Shown one piece after another: positions 17,941 through 29,332 of a stretch of 64,000 nucleotides of DNA. The stretch spans positions 1-64,000 of the forward strand of contig QBYD01000004.1 of NCBI GenBank assembly GCA_003282975.1, given 5' to 3'. Under the pieces are notes generated by a model. The model searched no databases. It saw only the letters and a list, made by a program, of their open reading frames with translations, and had not been told where the DNA came from. This stretch comes from Pelagibacteraceae bacterium AG-325-C10 (GTDB lineage Bacteria; Pseudomonadota; Alphaproteobacteria; Pelagibacterales; Pelagibacteraceae). The position numbers were made by a program, and so were the translations under genes. The number at the start of each line of letters is the position of its first letter. Within the stretch, counting starts at the first letter, position 1.

Positions 17941-19419
17941 TTGAAAAAATTAATACTATCTATAGACCAAGGAACGACATCATCGAGATCAATTTTGTTT
18001 GATCTAAATGGAAAAAAAATTTTTTCATCACAGCATGAATTTAAACAAATATTTCCAAATCTAGGATGGGTTGAGCATGATCCAGAGGAAATTTGGAGAG
18101 TAACTTTAAAATCAATAAAAGATGTAATTAAAAAAAGTAATAAAATTAAAGCTAAAATTATTACAATGGGAATAACAAATCAGAGAGAGACAACAATTCT
18201 TTGGGATAAGAATACCGGTAAACCAGTATATAACGCAATTGTTTGGCAGGATAGAAGAACAAATAGAATTTGTGAAAATTTAAAAAAAAAAAAATTAGAA
18301 AATTTATTTAGAAAAAAAACTGGACTGTTTATTGATCCATATTTTTCTGCAACAAAAATTAAGTGGATTTTAGATAATATTTCATCAACAAAAAAACTTT
18401 TAAAAAATAATCAATTGATGTTTGGGACTATAGATACTTTTTTAATATGGAGACTAACAAATAAAGATAGTCATTTAACAGACGCAACTAATGCTAGCAG
18501 AACTTTAATGTATAATATTAATTCTAATAAGTGGGATGAGGAAATATTAAAAAAAATAGGTATACCTAAATCAATTTTACCAGAAGTTAAAAATTCTGCT
18601 GATTTTTTTGGAACAACTTCTAAAAAAATTTTAGGACAAGAAATTCCAATTAATGCAGTTTTAGGCGATCAACAAGCTGCAGCCGTAGGTCAGGCTTGCT
18701 TTCATAAAGGTTCTGTCAAATGCACATTTGGAACAGGCGCTTTTGCAATAATGAATACTGGAAATAAAAAAATTTTATCAAAGAATAAACTATTAACTAC
18801 AATTTGTTATCAATTAAAAAATAAAAATACATATGCATTAGAAGGTTCAATCTTCATTGCTGGTGCAGGTGTTCAATGGTTAAGAGATAAAATTAAATTG
18901 ATAGACAATGCATACGAAACAGAAAAAATTGCAAAATCAAAAAAAAGCAACGATGGAATTTATGTAGTACCAGCTTTTACAGGTTTGGGAGCTCCTTATT
19001 GGAATTCAGAATCTAGAGGAATTATTACAGGATTAACAAGAAACTCAGATTGGAAAAATTTAGTAAGGGCTGTTGTTGAGTCAGTTGCTTTTCAGAGCTA
19101 TGATTTATTTGAAGCTATGAGAAAAGATGGATCTAAAGCCAAAATTATTAAAGTTGATGGCGGAATGATAACCAACAACTGGTTTGCACAATTTTTATCA
19201 GACATTTTAAACATTAACATACTAAGACCAGTAATTGAGGAAACCACGGCACTTGGTGTAGCATTTTTTGCTGCTTATCAAACTGGTGAATTTAAATCTC
19301 TTAATGAAATAGAAAATAAATGGAAAAAAGATGCAATTTTTAAACCAAAAATTGGCCAAAAATTAAGAAATAACCTATTGCAAGGGTGGCAACAAGCAAT
19401 TAGAAAAACTTTAGCTTAA
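17941..19419 (+). CDS. glpK: Glycerol kinase (TTG start)
   Basis: DQGTTSSRSILFD, WVEHDPEEIW, NQRETTILWDKNTGKP, GDQQAAAVGQACF motifs. Confidence 0.95.
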   Translation: MKKLILSIDQGTTSSRSILFDLNGKKIFSSQHEFKQIFPNLGWVEHDPEEIWRVTLKSIKDVIKKSNKIKAKIITMGITNQRETTILWDKNTGKPVYNAIVWQDRRTNRICENLKKKKLENLFRKKTGLFIDPYFSATKIKWILDNISSTKKLLKNNQLMFGTIDTFLIWRLTNKDSHLTDATNASRTLMYNINSNKWDEEILKKIGIPKSILPEVKNSADFFGTTSKKILGQEIPINAVLGDQQAAAVGQACFHKGSVKCTFGTGAFAIMNTGNKKILSKNKLLTTICYQLKNKNTYALEGSIFIAGAGVQWLRDKIKLIDNAYETEKIAKSKKSNDGIYVVPAFTGLGAPYWNSESRGIITGLTRNSDWKNLVRAVVESVAFQSYDLFEAMRKDGSKAKIIKVDGGMITNNWFAQFLSDILNINILRPVIEETTALGVAFFAAYQTGEFKSLNEIENKWKKDAIFKPKIGQKLRNNLLQGWQQAIRKTLA

Positions 19420-19428
19420 TTATAGCTT

Positions 19429-20457
19429 ATGAAAAAAATAATAATTATAGGTGCTGGTGCGATGGGATCTGCTTTTGCAGTACCCTGTGTTGATAACAAA
19501 AATGATGTAACAATTGTAGGAACTCATTTAGAAAATGATTTAATAGAAAAGATAAAATCTAATGATCAAATTCATCCAACTTTAAAAACTAAATTATCTA
19601 ATGACATTCAATTTGAAAAATTTGAAAAATTACAAACTATTTTAGACCAAGATCTAGATGTTTTAGTATGTGGTGTAAGTTCAATAGGGATAGAGTGGTT
19701 TGTTCAGCAAATATCAAAAAAATATAAAAAAGGGATACCAATTATTTTATTAACAAAAGGCTTATCAATACTTGATAATGAACTTACTACACTTTCAGAT
19801 AAAATTAGAACCCTATTAAGTAAAGATGGTCATTCTGAAATTAATATTTCAGCTATCAAAGGACCTTGTTTAGCAGCTGGTTTAGCAAACAAAATGAGAA
19901 CAGGAACAATTATTGCAAATAAAAAAGTTAAAGAAGCTCAATTATTAAAAGGAATTATCTCTACAAACTATTATTCTACTGAAATATCAGAGGATATTAA
20001 TGGAGTAGAGTTATCAGGTGCGATTAAGAATATTTATTCTATGTTAATTGGTGCATCTGAAGGATTAAGTAATTCTAAAGCTCCAAAAGAAATTCAATCA
20101 AAATTTTTTTTAAATACAGCAGCATCTCTAATTCATAGATCTATTTCAGAGATGGTTGAATTCGTATCTCATTATGGAGGCAAAGCAGAAACAGTCTATG
20201 GTTTATCAGGTCTTGGAGATTTATATGTAAGTGCTATAGGAGGCAGAAATAGTTTGATGGGAAAATATTTAGGTGAAGGCTATTTATATAATGATGCAAA
20301 AGAAAAATTTATGAAAAATATTACAGTTGAAGGAGCACAGTTAGCAATAGAAATTGGACCAAAAATTTTACAAGATTTAAATCCACAACATTTTCCACTT
20401 ATGTTTAGTATGCTTCAAACAATTTGTGAAAATAAAAAATTAGAAATTAATTGGTAA
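19429..20457 (+). CDS. gpsA: NAD(P)H-dependent glycerol-3-phosphate dehydrogenase
   Basis: IIGAGAMGSAFAVP, LSGAIKNIYSMLIG, GLSGLGDLYVS motifs. Confidence 0.85.
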   Translation: MKKIIIIGAGAMGSAFAVPCVDNKNDVTIVGTHLENDLIEKIKSNDQIHPTLKTKLSNDIQFEKFEKLQTILDQDLDVLVCGVSSIGIEWFVQQISKKYKKGIPIILLTKGLSILDNELTTLSDKIRTLLSKDGHSEINISAIKGPCLAAGLANKMRTGTIIANKKVKEAQLLKGIISTNYYSTEISEDINGVELSGAIKNIYSMLIGASEGLSNSKAPKEIQSKFFLNTAASLIHRSISEMVEFVSHYGGKAETVYGLSGLGDLYVSAIGGRNSLMGKYLGEGYLYNDAKEKFMKNITVEGAQLAIEIGPKILQDLNPQHFPLMFSMLQTICENKKLEINW

Positions 20458-21615
20458 ATGAAATCAAATTGGAATTATCCAACAAATATTTGGGTTGGTG
20501 AAGAAAGATCTTTAGATTTAATAGAATCTTGCAATGTATCAAAAGTAAGGAAACCATTATTTGTAACCGATAAAGATCTTGTGTCTTTACCCATGACTTT
20601 AGAAATTATTGCAAATCTTAAAAATAGTTTTGGTAAAATAGATGTTTTCTCAGACTTTACTGGAAATCCTACAGGCAAAAATATTACTGAGGGAGTAAAA
20701 ATTTATAATAATAATTCTTGCGACGGTGTTATAGCGTTTGGTGGAGGGAGTGCCTTAGACGTTGGTAAAGCAATTGCATTTATGTGTGGACAAACAAGGC
20801 CTATATGGGATTTTGAGGATATTGGTGACTATTGGAAAAGAGCAGATGAGAGCAAGATTTCTCCAATTATCGCAATACCTACAACAGCTGGAACAGGATC
20901 AGAAACTGGAAGAGCTTCAGCAATAATTAATGAGGAAACTGGGGTAAAAAAAATAATATTTCATCCAAAATTTATGCCCACAATTGTGATACTTGATCCA
21001 ATATTGACATTAGATCTTCCTCCAAGAATTACTGCTGCAACAGGAATGGATGCTTTAGCTCATAACTTGGAAGCATTTTGCGCACCTGGTTTTCATCCCA
21101 TGGCAGATGGAATTGCATTAGAGGGCATGAGATTAGTTAAAAATTCTTTAAATGAAGCCGTAAAGAATGGAAAGAATATTAATGCTAGATTAGAAATGTT
21201 AGCAGCAGCCAGCATGGGATCTACAGCATTTCAAAAAGGATTGGGTGCAATTCATTCTTTAAGTCATCCTGTAAATGCACAATTTAATGTTCATCATGGT
21301 TTATCAAATGCTATATTTATGCCATATGTTTTAACTTTTAATAGAACAGAAATTTCAAAAAAAATTATATCTGCATGTGATTATATGGGTTTAGAAAAAT
21401 CTTTTGATAAATTTCTTCAATGGATTTTAGATCTTAGAAAAGAATTTAACATTCCCCATACACTTTCAGAAATAGTTGAAAAAGATAAAATTGATTTAGA
21501 TAAATTATCAGAAATGGCACATGCTGACCCTTCAACAAATGGTAATCCAAAGAAATTAACTGTCAATGATATGAAAACTCTATACCAACATAGTATTACA
21601 GGAGAACTATTTTAA
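20458..21615 (+). CDS. Iron-containing alcohol dehydrogenase
   Basis: GVIAFGGGSALDVGKAIAFM, IPTTAGTGSETGRAS, GMDALAHNLEAF, HSLSHPVNAQFNVHHG metal motif. Confidence 0.9.
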   Translation: MKSNWNYPTNIWVGEERSLDLIESCNVSKVRKPLFVTDKDLVSLPMTLEIIANLKNSFGKIDVFSDFTGNPTGKNITEGVKIYNNNSCDGVIAFGGGSALDVGKAIAFMCGQTRPIWDFEDIGDYWKRADESKISPIIAIPTTAGTGSETGRASAIINEETGVKKIIFHPKFMPTIVILDPILTLDLPPRITAATGMDALAHNLEAFCAPGFHPMADGIALEGMRLVKNSLNEAVKNGKNINARLEMLAAASMGSTAFQKGLGAIHSLSHPVNAQFNVHHGLSNAIFMPYVLTFNRTEISKKIISACDYMGLEKSFDKFLQWILDLRKEFNIPHTLSEIVEKDKIDLDKLSEMAHADPSTNGNPKKLTVNDMKTLYQHSITGELF

Positions 21616-22397
21616 TGAAAAAAATTTTACTTGTTGAAGGTAATTTAAAAGAAGCAAATCAAGAATTTACTGAAAATGGAATTAAAACACACACGGAGAG
21701 TCTTCAAGAGAGCATTAGTTATTACACAAACAGCCTTGAAATTGACTCAGTAAATCCTTCTTCAGATAAAGATATTTTTGATAAAGTTAAAGACTTAAAC
21801 AAATATGATGGTTTAATTTGGGGTGGCAGTAGCCTTAATATCTACAGCGATACAAAAGAGATTAGAAGACAAATTGAATTTATGAAAGAATGTCAAAAAA
21901 GAATTAAATATATTCTTGCAATTTGTTGGGGAATGCAAGTTGCTGTAACAGCCGCAGGTGGTGTGGTTAATAGAGGCAAAAATGGAGCTCATAGAGGAAT
22001 AGCTCATGAAATAGTAATTAATTCAGATGGATTAAATCACCCCATTTATAAAGATAAAGATAAAATTTTTAACACACCAGCTTTTAATTATGATGAAGTA
22101 GTGACTTTACCTAAGGATGCAATTTTACTCTCATCAAATAAAGTCAATAATGTAATGGCTTTAAATTTTGAGACAGAGTTTAGTAAAATTTGGAGCATAC
22201 AATATCACCCTGAAATTACTTATGAGAAAATGATTACTTTAATAAAATTTAGAAAAGAAAGGCTTCTTGAAAATAAATCTTTTTCAGATGAGAAAGATTT
22301 AGAATCTCATATTTTAATGATTGAAAAAGAGGATAAAATTACCAAAAAAGAGTCTAGAATGAGAGAGTTAAAAAACTGGTTAGATTTGATAGCTTAA
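21615..22397 (+). CDS. Class I glutamine amidotransferase-like protein
   Basis: ILAICWGMQ nucleophile motif, IQYHPEITYE catalytic His-x-Glu region; TAATG-type overlap with Fe-ADH. Confidence 0.8.
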   Translation: MKKILLVEGNLKEANQEFTENGIKTHTESLQESISYYTNSLEIDSVNPSSDKDIFDKVKDLNKYDGLIWGGSSLNIYSDTKEIRRQIEFMKECQKRIKYILAICWGMQVAVTAAGGVVNRGKNGAHRGIAHEIVINSDGLNHPIYKDKDKIFNTPAFNYDEVVTLPKDAILLSSNKVNNVMALNFETEFSKIWSIQYHPEITYEKMITLIKFRKERLLENKSFSDEKDLESHILMIEKEDKITKKESRMRELKNWLDLIA

Positions 22398-22401
22398 TCT
22401 T

Positions 22402-24087
22402 TTAAAATAAGCCCTCTATTTCTCCATCTTTATTTAACTTAATAGAATCTGCAGCTGGCACTCTTGGCAATCCTGGCATCGTCATTATTTCTCCACAGAC
22501 AACAACTATAAATTCAGCACCAGATGACAACCTTACTTCTCTAACTGGTAAAACATGACCAGTTGGCGCTCCTTTTAAATTTGGATCTGTTGAAAAGCTA
22601 TATTGAGTTTTAGCAACGCATACTGGAAGGTTACCATAACCTTTCTCCTCAAAATCTTTTAACTGTTGTCTAACTTTAGTATCAGCAACTACATCGTTTG
22701 CGTGATAGATTTCTTGAGCGATTTTTTCTATTTTTTTAAATAATGATAATTTATCTTCATATAAGTATTTAAAAGTATTTTTATTTTCCTCACAGATTTC
22801 TACTACATTTTTTGCCAATTCTTTTGTTCCTTCTCCACCATGAGACCAGTGCGTACATTTTGAGGCTTTTACTCCTTGAGTTTTACAAAAATCAAGTAGT
22901 GCATTCATTTCATTATCTGAATCAGTAATAAAATGATTTACTGCAATAGTAACTGGAAGACCAAACTTTCTTGTATTATTAATGTGTCTTTCTAAATTAA
23001 TTAATCCTTTTTTTAATGCATCTACATCTTCTTTTTTTAGATCGTCTTTTGCAACTCCTCCATGCATTTTAAGTGCTCTTATCGTTGCAACGATAACCAC
23101 ACAATCTGGTTTAATTCCTGATTTTCTACATTTTATATCCAAAAATTTTTCCGCACCAAGATCAGCACCAAATCCTGCTTCAGTTACAACATAATCTGAT
23201 AATTTTAAACCAGCTTTCGTAGCTATAACTGAGTTGCATCCATGAGCAATATTTGCAAATGGCCCACCATGAATAATAGCTGGATTGTTTTCTAAAGTTT
23301 GAGTAACATTAGGCCTAATCGCTTCTTTTAAAAGCACAGTCATAGGACCTTGAGCATTTAAATCTTTTGCATAGATAGCTTTTTTGTCTCTAGTATATGC
23401 AATTGTAATATTTCCAATTCTTTTTTCTAAATCTTGCAAATCTGTAGCTAAGCAAAATATTGCCATGATTTCAGAAGCAACAGTTATATCAAATCCATCT
23501 TGTCTCGGATAACCATTTGCTACACCACCTAAATCAACAACAATAGATCTCAAGGATCTATCATTCATATCCATAACTCTTTTCCAGACAACTCTTCTAA
23601 TATCTATATTAAGTTTATTCCCCCAATAGATATGATTATCTATTAGAGCTGAAAGTAAATTATGTGCCGAAGTTATTGCGTGAAAGTCACCTGTAAAATG
23701 TAAATTAATTTGTTCCATTGGAACAACTTGAGCATAGCCACCACCAGCTGCACCACCTTTCATTCCAAAAGATGGACCAAGACTTGGTTCTCTTAAACAA
23801 ACAATTGACTTTTTACCAATTTTATTTAGCCCATCACTTAATCCAACTGATGTAGTAGTTTTACCTTCTCCAGCAGGAGTGGGCGTAATTGCAGTGACCA
23901 AGATTAATTTACCGTCTGGTTTATCTTTTAAAGTATCAAGGTATTCCAAATTAATTTTTGCGATATGTCGACCCATAGGACTGAATGTTTCACTTTCGTC
24001 TGGCACATTAATCTTAGCCAAAATGTCTTTAATTGGTTGCATTTTAGCTTCCCTTGCTATTTGAATATCTGACTTCACATCGCTCAT
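22402..24087 (-). CDS. fhs: Formate--tetrahydrofolate ligase
   Basis: [21 protein letters not shown]-loop, [53 protein letters not shown]. Confidence 0.97.
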   Translation of the reverse strand: MSDVKSDIQIAREAKMQPIKDILAKINVPDESETFSPMGRHIAKINLEYLDTLKDKPDGKLILVTAITPTPAGEGKTTTSVGLSDGLNKIGKKSIVCLREPSLGPSFGMKGGAAGGGYAQVVPMEQINLHFTGDFHAITSAHNLLSALIDNHIYWGNKLNIDIRRVVWKRVMDMNDRSLRSIVVDLGGVANGYPRQDGFDITVASEIMAIFCLATDLQDLEKRIGNITIAYTRDKKAIYAKDLNAQGPMTVLLKEAIRPNVTQTLENNPAIIHGGPFANIAHGCNSVIATKAGLKLSDYVVTEAGFGADLGAEKFLDIKCRKSGIKPDCVVIVATIRALKMHGGVAKDDLKKEDVDALKKGLINLERHINNTRKFGLPVTIAVNHFITDSDNEMNALLDFCKTQGVKASKCTHWSHGGEGTKELAKNVVEICEENKNTFKYLYEDKLSLFKKIEKIAQEIYHANDVVADTKVRQQLKDFEEKGYGNLPVCVAKTQYSFSTDPNLKGAPTGHVLPVREVRLSSGAEFIVVVCGEIMTMPGLPRVPAADSIKLNKDGEIEGLF

Positions 24088-24215
24088 TTTAAATCCTATA
24101 CTTTATAAATTTTTCTTGAGGTCTTCTTATCCTTTTTTAACATCTTTGGAAACTTCTAAAAATTATATATAAAAAAAATAAGAACTATTTATATTCTTTT
24201 ATATAAAATTTATTT

Positions 24216-25472
24216 ATGCAAAAATATTCAATTTTTAATCTGGTTAAAAACGCATTTGCCAATCATCAAAATTGGGATTTAGCCTGGAAGGATCCAACTC
24301 CAAAAAAAGAGTATGATGTTGTTATTATTGGCGGCGGTGGCCATGGTTTAGCTACAGCTTATTATCTAGCTAAGGAACATAACATTACCAATGTAGCAAT
24401 TATAGAAAAAGGCTGGATTGGTGGTGGAAATGTAGGAAGAAATACTACCATTATAAGATCAAACTATATGCACGACGATAATGCATTGTTTAGTGAGTTT
24501 GGAATGGATCTATGGCGAAAGATGAGTCAGGATTTAAATTACAACGTAATGTTTTCGCCAAGAGGAATTATCAATCTTGCTCATTCAGACGCCCAAATGA
24601 ATGTTTATGCAAGAAGAGGCAACTCTATGAGATTAAATGGTATTGATGCAGTTTTATTAAATAGAGAACAAGTAAGAGAAATAATTCCAATGGCAGACTT
24701 TTCAGAAAATGTTCGCTTCCCAATCTTCGGAGGTTTAATGCAACCAAGCGCTGGAACAGCAAGACATGATGCTGTTGCGTGGGGTTATGCTCGACAAGCA
24801 GATTCAATGGGAGTTGATATTATTCAAAATTGTGAAGTAATTGGTTTTGATATATCAGGTGGAAAAATAAATGGAGTTAGAACATCAAGAGGTGACATAA
24901 AAGCAAAAAAAATTGGTTTATGTGTTGCTGGTAGCACTAATGTTTTAGCTGAAAAATTAAATATGACATTACCAATTGAAACACATCTTTTACAAGCGTG
25001 TGTTTCGGAACCAGTTAAACCAGTTTTAGATGGTGTTGTTACCTTTGGTGCAGGACATTTTTATATTAGCCAATCAGACAAAGGTGAAATGGTAATGGGC
25101 GGTGATTTGGATGGTTATAATAGTTATGCTCAAAGAGGAAATTTACCGACATTGCAACATGTACTAACAGAAGGAATTGCGATGATGCCTTTTTTAAGCA
25201 AATTAAAAATGCTTAGAACTTGGGGTGGAATTATGGATATGTCAATGGATGGTTCGCCAATCATTGATAAAACTCATATTGAAGGATTATATTTAAATTG
25301 TGGTTGGTGTTATGGTGGCTTTAAAGCTACTCCAGCATCAGGTTGGACATTTGCACATACTATTGCACAAGATAGAGTTCATGAATTAAATTCTGGTTAT
25401 AGCCTTAATAGATTTAATACAGGTCATCTATTAGATGAAAAAGGTCTTGGCACAAAAACTTGGATTTCATAA
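24216..25472 (+). CDS. soxB: Sarcosine oxidase beta subunit family (alternatively N-methylglutamate dehydrogenase subunit)
   Basis: YDVVIIGGGGHGLATAYYLAKEHNITNVAIIEKGWIGGGNVGRNTTIIRSNY. Confidence 0.85.
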   Translation: MQKYSIFNLVKNAFANHQNWDLAWKDPTPKKEYDVVIIGGGGHGLATAYYLAKEHNITNVAIIEKGWIGGGNVGRNTTIIRSNYMHDDNALFSEFGMDLWRKMSQDLNYNVMFSPRGIINLAHSDAQMNVYARRGNSMRLNGIDAVLLNREQVREIIPMADFSENVRFPIFGGLMQPSAGTARHDAVAWGYARQADSMGVDIIQNCEVIGFDISGGKINGVRTSRGDIKAKKIGLCVAGSTNVLAEKLNMTLPIETHLLQACVSEPVKPVLDGVVTFGAGHFYISQSDKGEMVMGGDLDGYNSYAQRGNLPTLQHVLTEGIAMMPFLSKLKMLRTWGGIMDMSMDGSPIIDKTHIEGLYLNCGWCYGGFKATPASGWTFAHTIAQDRVHELNSGYSLNRFNTGHLLDEKGLGTKTWIS

Positions 25473-25745
25473 ATGCTCTATATTAATTGCCCACATTGCG
25501 GAATGAGATCACAAAATGAGTTTTCTTATGGGGGTGATGCAACTGTAAAAAGACCAGATTTAAACAAAGAAATATCAGATCAAGAATGGGATAACTTTGT
25601 TTACAATAGAAAAAGCTTGAGAGGAAAACATTGGGAATTATGGCAACATATATCAGGATGTAGACAGTGGATAAAAGTTGAAAGAGATACAGCCACTCAT
25701 GAAATTTTTATGACATTAAAAGCTAATGAGGAAATTTCTTTATGA
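25473..25745 (+). CDS. soxD: Sarcosine oxidase delta subunit family (Zn-binding)
   Basis: MLYINCPHCGMRSQNEFSYGGDA ... WQHISGCRQWIKVERDT. Confidence 0.9.
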   Translation: MLYINCPHCGMRSQNEFSYGGDATVKRPDLNKEISDQEWDNFVYNRKSLRGKHWELWQHISGCRQWIKVERDTATHEIFMTLKANEEISL

Positions 25746-28738
25746 CACAAAGTTTTAGATTAAATGATGTTGGTCTTATTAATAGAGACAAAAAAATTTC
25801 ATTTAAATTTAATGGTGTAACTTATTATGGATATGAAGGAGATACTTTAGCTTCAGCTTTGATAGCTAATGGAGTTCATTTAGTTGGTAGAAGTTTTAAA
25901 TATCATAGACCAAGAGGATTTTTTGGAGCAGGAGTTGATGAACCATATGCGATTGTTCAATTATATAGAAATGGTGAGACTGAACCAAATATTAAGGCAA
26001 CAGAACAAGAGCTTTTTGAAGGTCTTGAAGCTAAAAGTGTAAATTGTTGGCCGAGTGTTAATTTTGATGTTGGGGCAATAAATAATTTTTTAAAAATATT
26101 TCTTCCAGCAGGATTTTATTACAAAACATTTATGTGGCCCAAAAGTTTTTGGTATAAAGTTTACGAACCATTTATCAGAAAAGCTGCAGGTTTAGGTGTT
26201 GCATCTACAAAACATGATAAGGAAAGATACGAACACAAATATGAATATTGTGACTTATTAATTGCAGGATCAGGACCATCTGGATTAGCAAGCGCTTATG
26301 CTGCTGCTAAAAATGGAGCAAGAGTTATTTTAGCAGAAGATAAATCTAGATTTGGAGGAACTTTACTAACTAGCGATGTAAATATTGGAAATCAAACAGG
26401 TAAAGAGTGGGCTGATGGAATTATTTCTGAGTTAAAAGAAATGCCAAATGTAACTGTAAAAAATAGATCACAAGTATTTGGTTATTATGATCATAATATG
26501 CTGGTGATGTCAGAAAGAATAAGTGATCACTTACCATCAACAAAAAAATTTCATCCTAAACAAAGGCTTTGGTACATTAGAGCAAAAGAGGTTTTAATCT
26601 CCTCTGGTTCAATAGAAAGACCATTAGTGTTTGGAAACAATGATACGCCAGGTGTAATGCTTTCATCTGCTGCAAAAGAATATCTTAAAGTTTATGGAGT
26701 GCTTGTCGGAAAAAAACCCCTAATTTTTACTAATAATGACAGTGGTTATGAGACTGCAATTGAATTAAAAAAAAATGGTGTTGATCCAATAATTTTAGAC
26801 ACAAGGAAAGATCCTCATTCAGAAATTATAGATGAAGCAAAAAATTTAGGAATAGAAATTAAATTTTCTTATGTAGTAGTGGCAGCACAGGGATACAAAA
26901 AAGTCAAGTCTGCTGATATATCTAAGATTTCAGATGACAAAGAGCAGCTTGGTACAATTGAAAATATTAAATGTGACTGCATTTGTGTTTCTGGTTTTTG
27001 GACTCCAACAATTCATTTAGCTTCTCAGTCGGGAAATAAAACTCAATTTAAAGAAGAAATTGATGCATTTATTCCAGGAGAGTCTAAACAAAACGAAAAA
27101 ACATTAGGTGCTGCTAATGGTATCTATACTTTAGATGAAACATTAAAAAGTTCTTTTGAGGTAGGTAATGAAATATCAAAAAAAATTACTAACAAAGAAA
27201 ATAAAGTATCTTTCCCAAATGTGGTTGAAAAGAAATCAACAGTTCACGATAAATTTTGGTGCGTTCCTTTACCAAAAGGGAAAAATTATAAAAGATTTTT
27301 AGATTTTCAAAATGATGTTGCAGTTTCAGATATAGAAATTGCTCTTAGAGAGGGGTATCGATCAATTGAACACGTAAAAAGATACACTACCCTTGGCATG
27401 GCAACAGACCAAGGCAAAACAAGTAACCTTAATGGTTTACAATTAGTTTCTAAAATAGAGAATAAAGTTGTTCCAGCAGTTGGACATACAACTTTTAGAC
27501 CGCCATATACACCCGTTTCTATTGGAGCAATTGTAGGAAGAGAAATTGGAAAACATTCTAAACCAACCAGAAAGTCACCAATGCACTTTTGGCATGAAAA
27601 AAATAATGCTGTTTTTGTTGATGCAGGTGTGTGGCTTAGACCAAGGTATTATAAACAGGGAAATGAAACTTTATTTGAAGGATCTAAGAGAGAAGCTAAA
27701 AATGTAAGAACAAATGTAGGTGTTTGTGATGTTACCACGCTAGGTAAAATAGATATCAAAGGACCAGATGCAGCAGAGTTGCTGAATAGGGTTTATACAA
27801 ATGCGTGGCTAAAATTGCCAGTAGGTAAGGCAAGATACGGCGTTATGTTAAGAGAAGATGGAATTGTTATGGATGATGGTACGACCACAAGAATTTCAGA
27901 AAATCATTATCATATGACAACTACTACTGCTCAAGCAGCTAATGTCCTTTCTCACTTAGAATATTATTTACAACTTGTATGGCCAGATTTAAACGTGAAT
28001 GTAGTTTCAAGCACAGAACAGTGGGCTGGTGCTGCAATTGCTGGACCCAAATCTAGAGACTTATTACAGAAATTATTTCCTAATTCAGATGTGTCTAATG
28101 AAGGATTGCCTTTTATGGGCTATATGGAAGGAGACTTATTTGGAGTAAAAGCGAGAATTTTTAGAATTTCATTTTCAGGTGAACTTGCATACGAGGTGAA
28201 CGTAGAATCCGATTATGGAAACTTTATGTGGGAAAAAATTATGGAAATTGGTGAAGAATTTCAAATCCAACCATATGGTACAGAGGCCTTATCTACACTT
28301 AGAATTGAAATGGGTCACGTTGCTGGATCAGAACTTGATGGAAGAACAATTCCTTATGATAATTCTCTTGAAGGATTATTAAGCAAAAAGAAAGATTTTA
28401 TTGGCAAAAGATCTTTAACAAGAGAGGCATTTACTGCAGAAGATAGACAAAAAGTGGTTGGTGTTGTTCCTTTAGATAAAAAAACGAGTATTCCAGAGGG
28501 GTCTCATTTAGTTAAAGACTCTAATGCTCCACTACCAAATCCTAAATTAGGTTATATCTCAGCGTCATGTTGGAGTGTTGAGCATGATAATCCATTTTCA
28601 TTAGCAATTCTTAAAAATGGAAAAAATATGATTGGGGAAAAACTGTATGTAATGTCACCACTTAAAAATAAAGTAATTCCAGTTGAAATAGTATCTTCGC
28701 ATTATGTTGATCCAAAAGGGGAGAGAGTAAGATCATGA
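25742..28738 (+). CDS. soxA: Sarcosine oxidase alpha subunit family (2Fe2S-like N-term, FAD/NAD domain, GcvT C-term)
   Basis: FKFNGVTYYGYEGDTLASALIANGVHLVGRSFKYHRPRG; LLIAGSGPSGLASAYAAA; C-terminal GcvT domain; ATGA overlap with soxD. Confidence 0.9.
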   Translation: MTQSFRLNDVGLINRDKKISFKFNGVTYYGYEGDTLASALIANGVHLVGRSFKYHRPRGFFGAGVDEPYAIVQLYRNGETEPNIKATEQELFEGLEAKSVNCWPSVNFDVGAINNFLKIFLPAGFYYKTFMWPKSFWYKVYEPFIRKAAGLGVASTKHDKERYEHKYEYCDLLIAGSGPSGLASAYAAAKNGARVILAEDKSRFGGTLLTSDVNIGNQTGKEWADGIISELKEMPNVTVKNRSQVFGYYDHNMLVMSERISDHLPSTKKFHPKQRLWYIRAKEVLISSGSIERPLVFGNNDTPGVMLSSAAKEYLKVYGVLVGKKPLIFTNNDSGYETAIELKKNGVDPIILDTRKDPHSEIIDEAKNLGIEIKFSYVVVAAQGYKKVKSADISKISDDKEQLGTIENIKCDCICVSGFWTPTIHLASQSGNKTQFKEEIDAFIPGESKQNEKTLGAANGIYTLDETLKSSFEVGNEISKKITNKENKVSFPNVVEKKSTVHDKFWCVPLPKGKNYKRFLDFQNDVAVSDIEIALREGYRSIEHVKRYTTLGMATDQGKTSNLNGLQLVSKIENKVVPAVGHTTFRPPYTPVSIGAIVGREIGKHSKPTRKSPMHFWHEKNNAVFVDAGVWLRPRYYKQGNETLFEGSKREAKNVRTNVGVCDVTTLGKIDIKGPDAAELLNRVYTNAWLKLPVGKARYGVMLREDGIVMDDGTTTRISENHYHMTTTTAQAANVLSHLEYYLQLVWPDLNVNVVSSTEQWAGAAIAGPKSRDLLQKLFPNSDVSNEGLPFMGYMEGDLFGVKARIFRISFSGELAYEVNVESDYGNFMWEKIMEIGEEFQIQPYGTEALSTLRIEMGHVAGSELDGRTIPYDNSLEGLLSKKKDFIGKRSLTREAFTAEDRQKVVGVVPLDKKTSIPEGSHLVKDSNAPLPNPKLGYISASCWSVEHDNPFSLAILKNGKNMIGEKLYVMSPLKNKVIPVEIVSSHYVDPKGERVRS

Positions 28739-29319
28739 GCACAATATCAGCTTTAGCTAACGTTCATTCTACTGGTCAATTCGGAGATTGTGAAAATAAA
28801 AATGACAATCTTTTAAATATCTCTGAGATTAAAAATTTATTAATAGTTCAAATAGTTCAGTATAAAAATTCTTCAATTTCTTTTGAAAGTATTGATATTG
28901 ATGGTTTAAATTTGAAAGATGAACCCTTAAGCGTAGTAAACAACAATGAAACAAGAATTTTATGGAATGGCCCAAAAAATTGGTTTTTAATATCAACCAA
29001 AAAAGATTTATTAAACAATGTTTTAGAAGTATTTAAAGAAACAGACTTTGCTGTAACAGATTTGTCTCACTCAAGAGCTATAATTGAAATAGAAGGAGAA
29101 GAAGCCATAGAAGTTTTGAAGAAAGGATGTCCTTTTAATTTTAATACTTTAGAAAAAAATAATTCAATAAACTCTACCTATAACGGAATAGCATTTACAG
29201 TTGATAAGTTGGATAACAATCCTAATAAAATAAGGTTATTTACTCTTCGAAGTTTTGGAGAGTCTTTATATCATTCTATTACAGATGCTTCTTTGGAATT
29301 TGGATATAAATCTTTATGA
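28735..29319 (+). CDS. soxG: Sarcosine oxidase gamma subunit family
   Basis: Position after alpha subunit with 4-bp overlap; small GcvT-like region TDLSHSRAIIEIEGEEAIEVLKKGCPFNF. Confidence 0.8.
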   Translation: MSTISALANVHSTGQFGDCENKNDNLLNISEIKNLLIVQIVQYKNSSISFESIDIDGLNLKDEPLSVVNNNETRILWNGPKNWFLISTKKDLLNNVLEVFKETDFAVTDLSHSRAIIEIEGEEAIEVLKKGCPFNFNTLEKNNSINSTYNGIAFTVDKLDNNPNKIRLFTLRSFGESLYHSITDASLEFGYKSL

Positions 29320-29332
29320 GAAAGATAAGATT

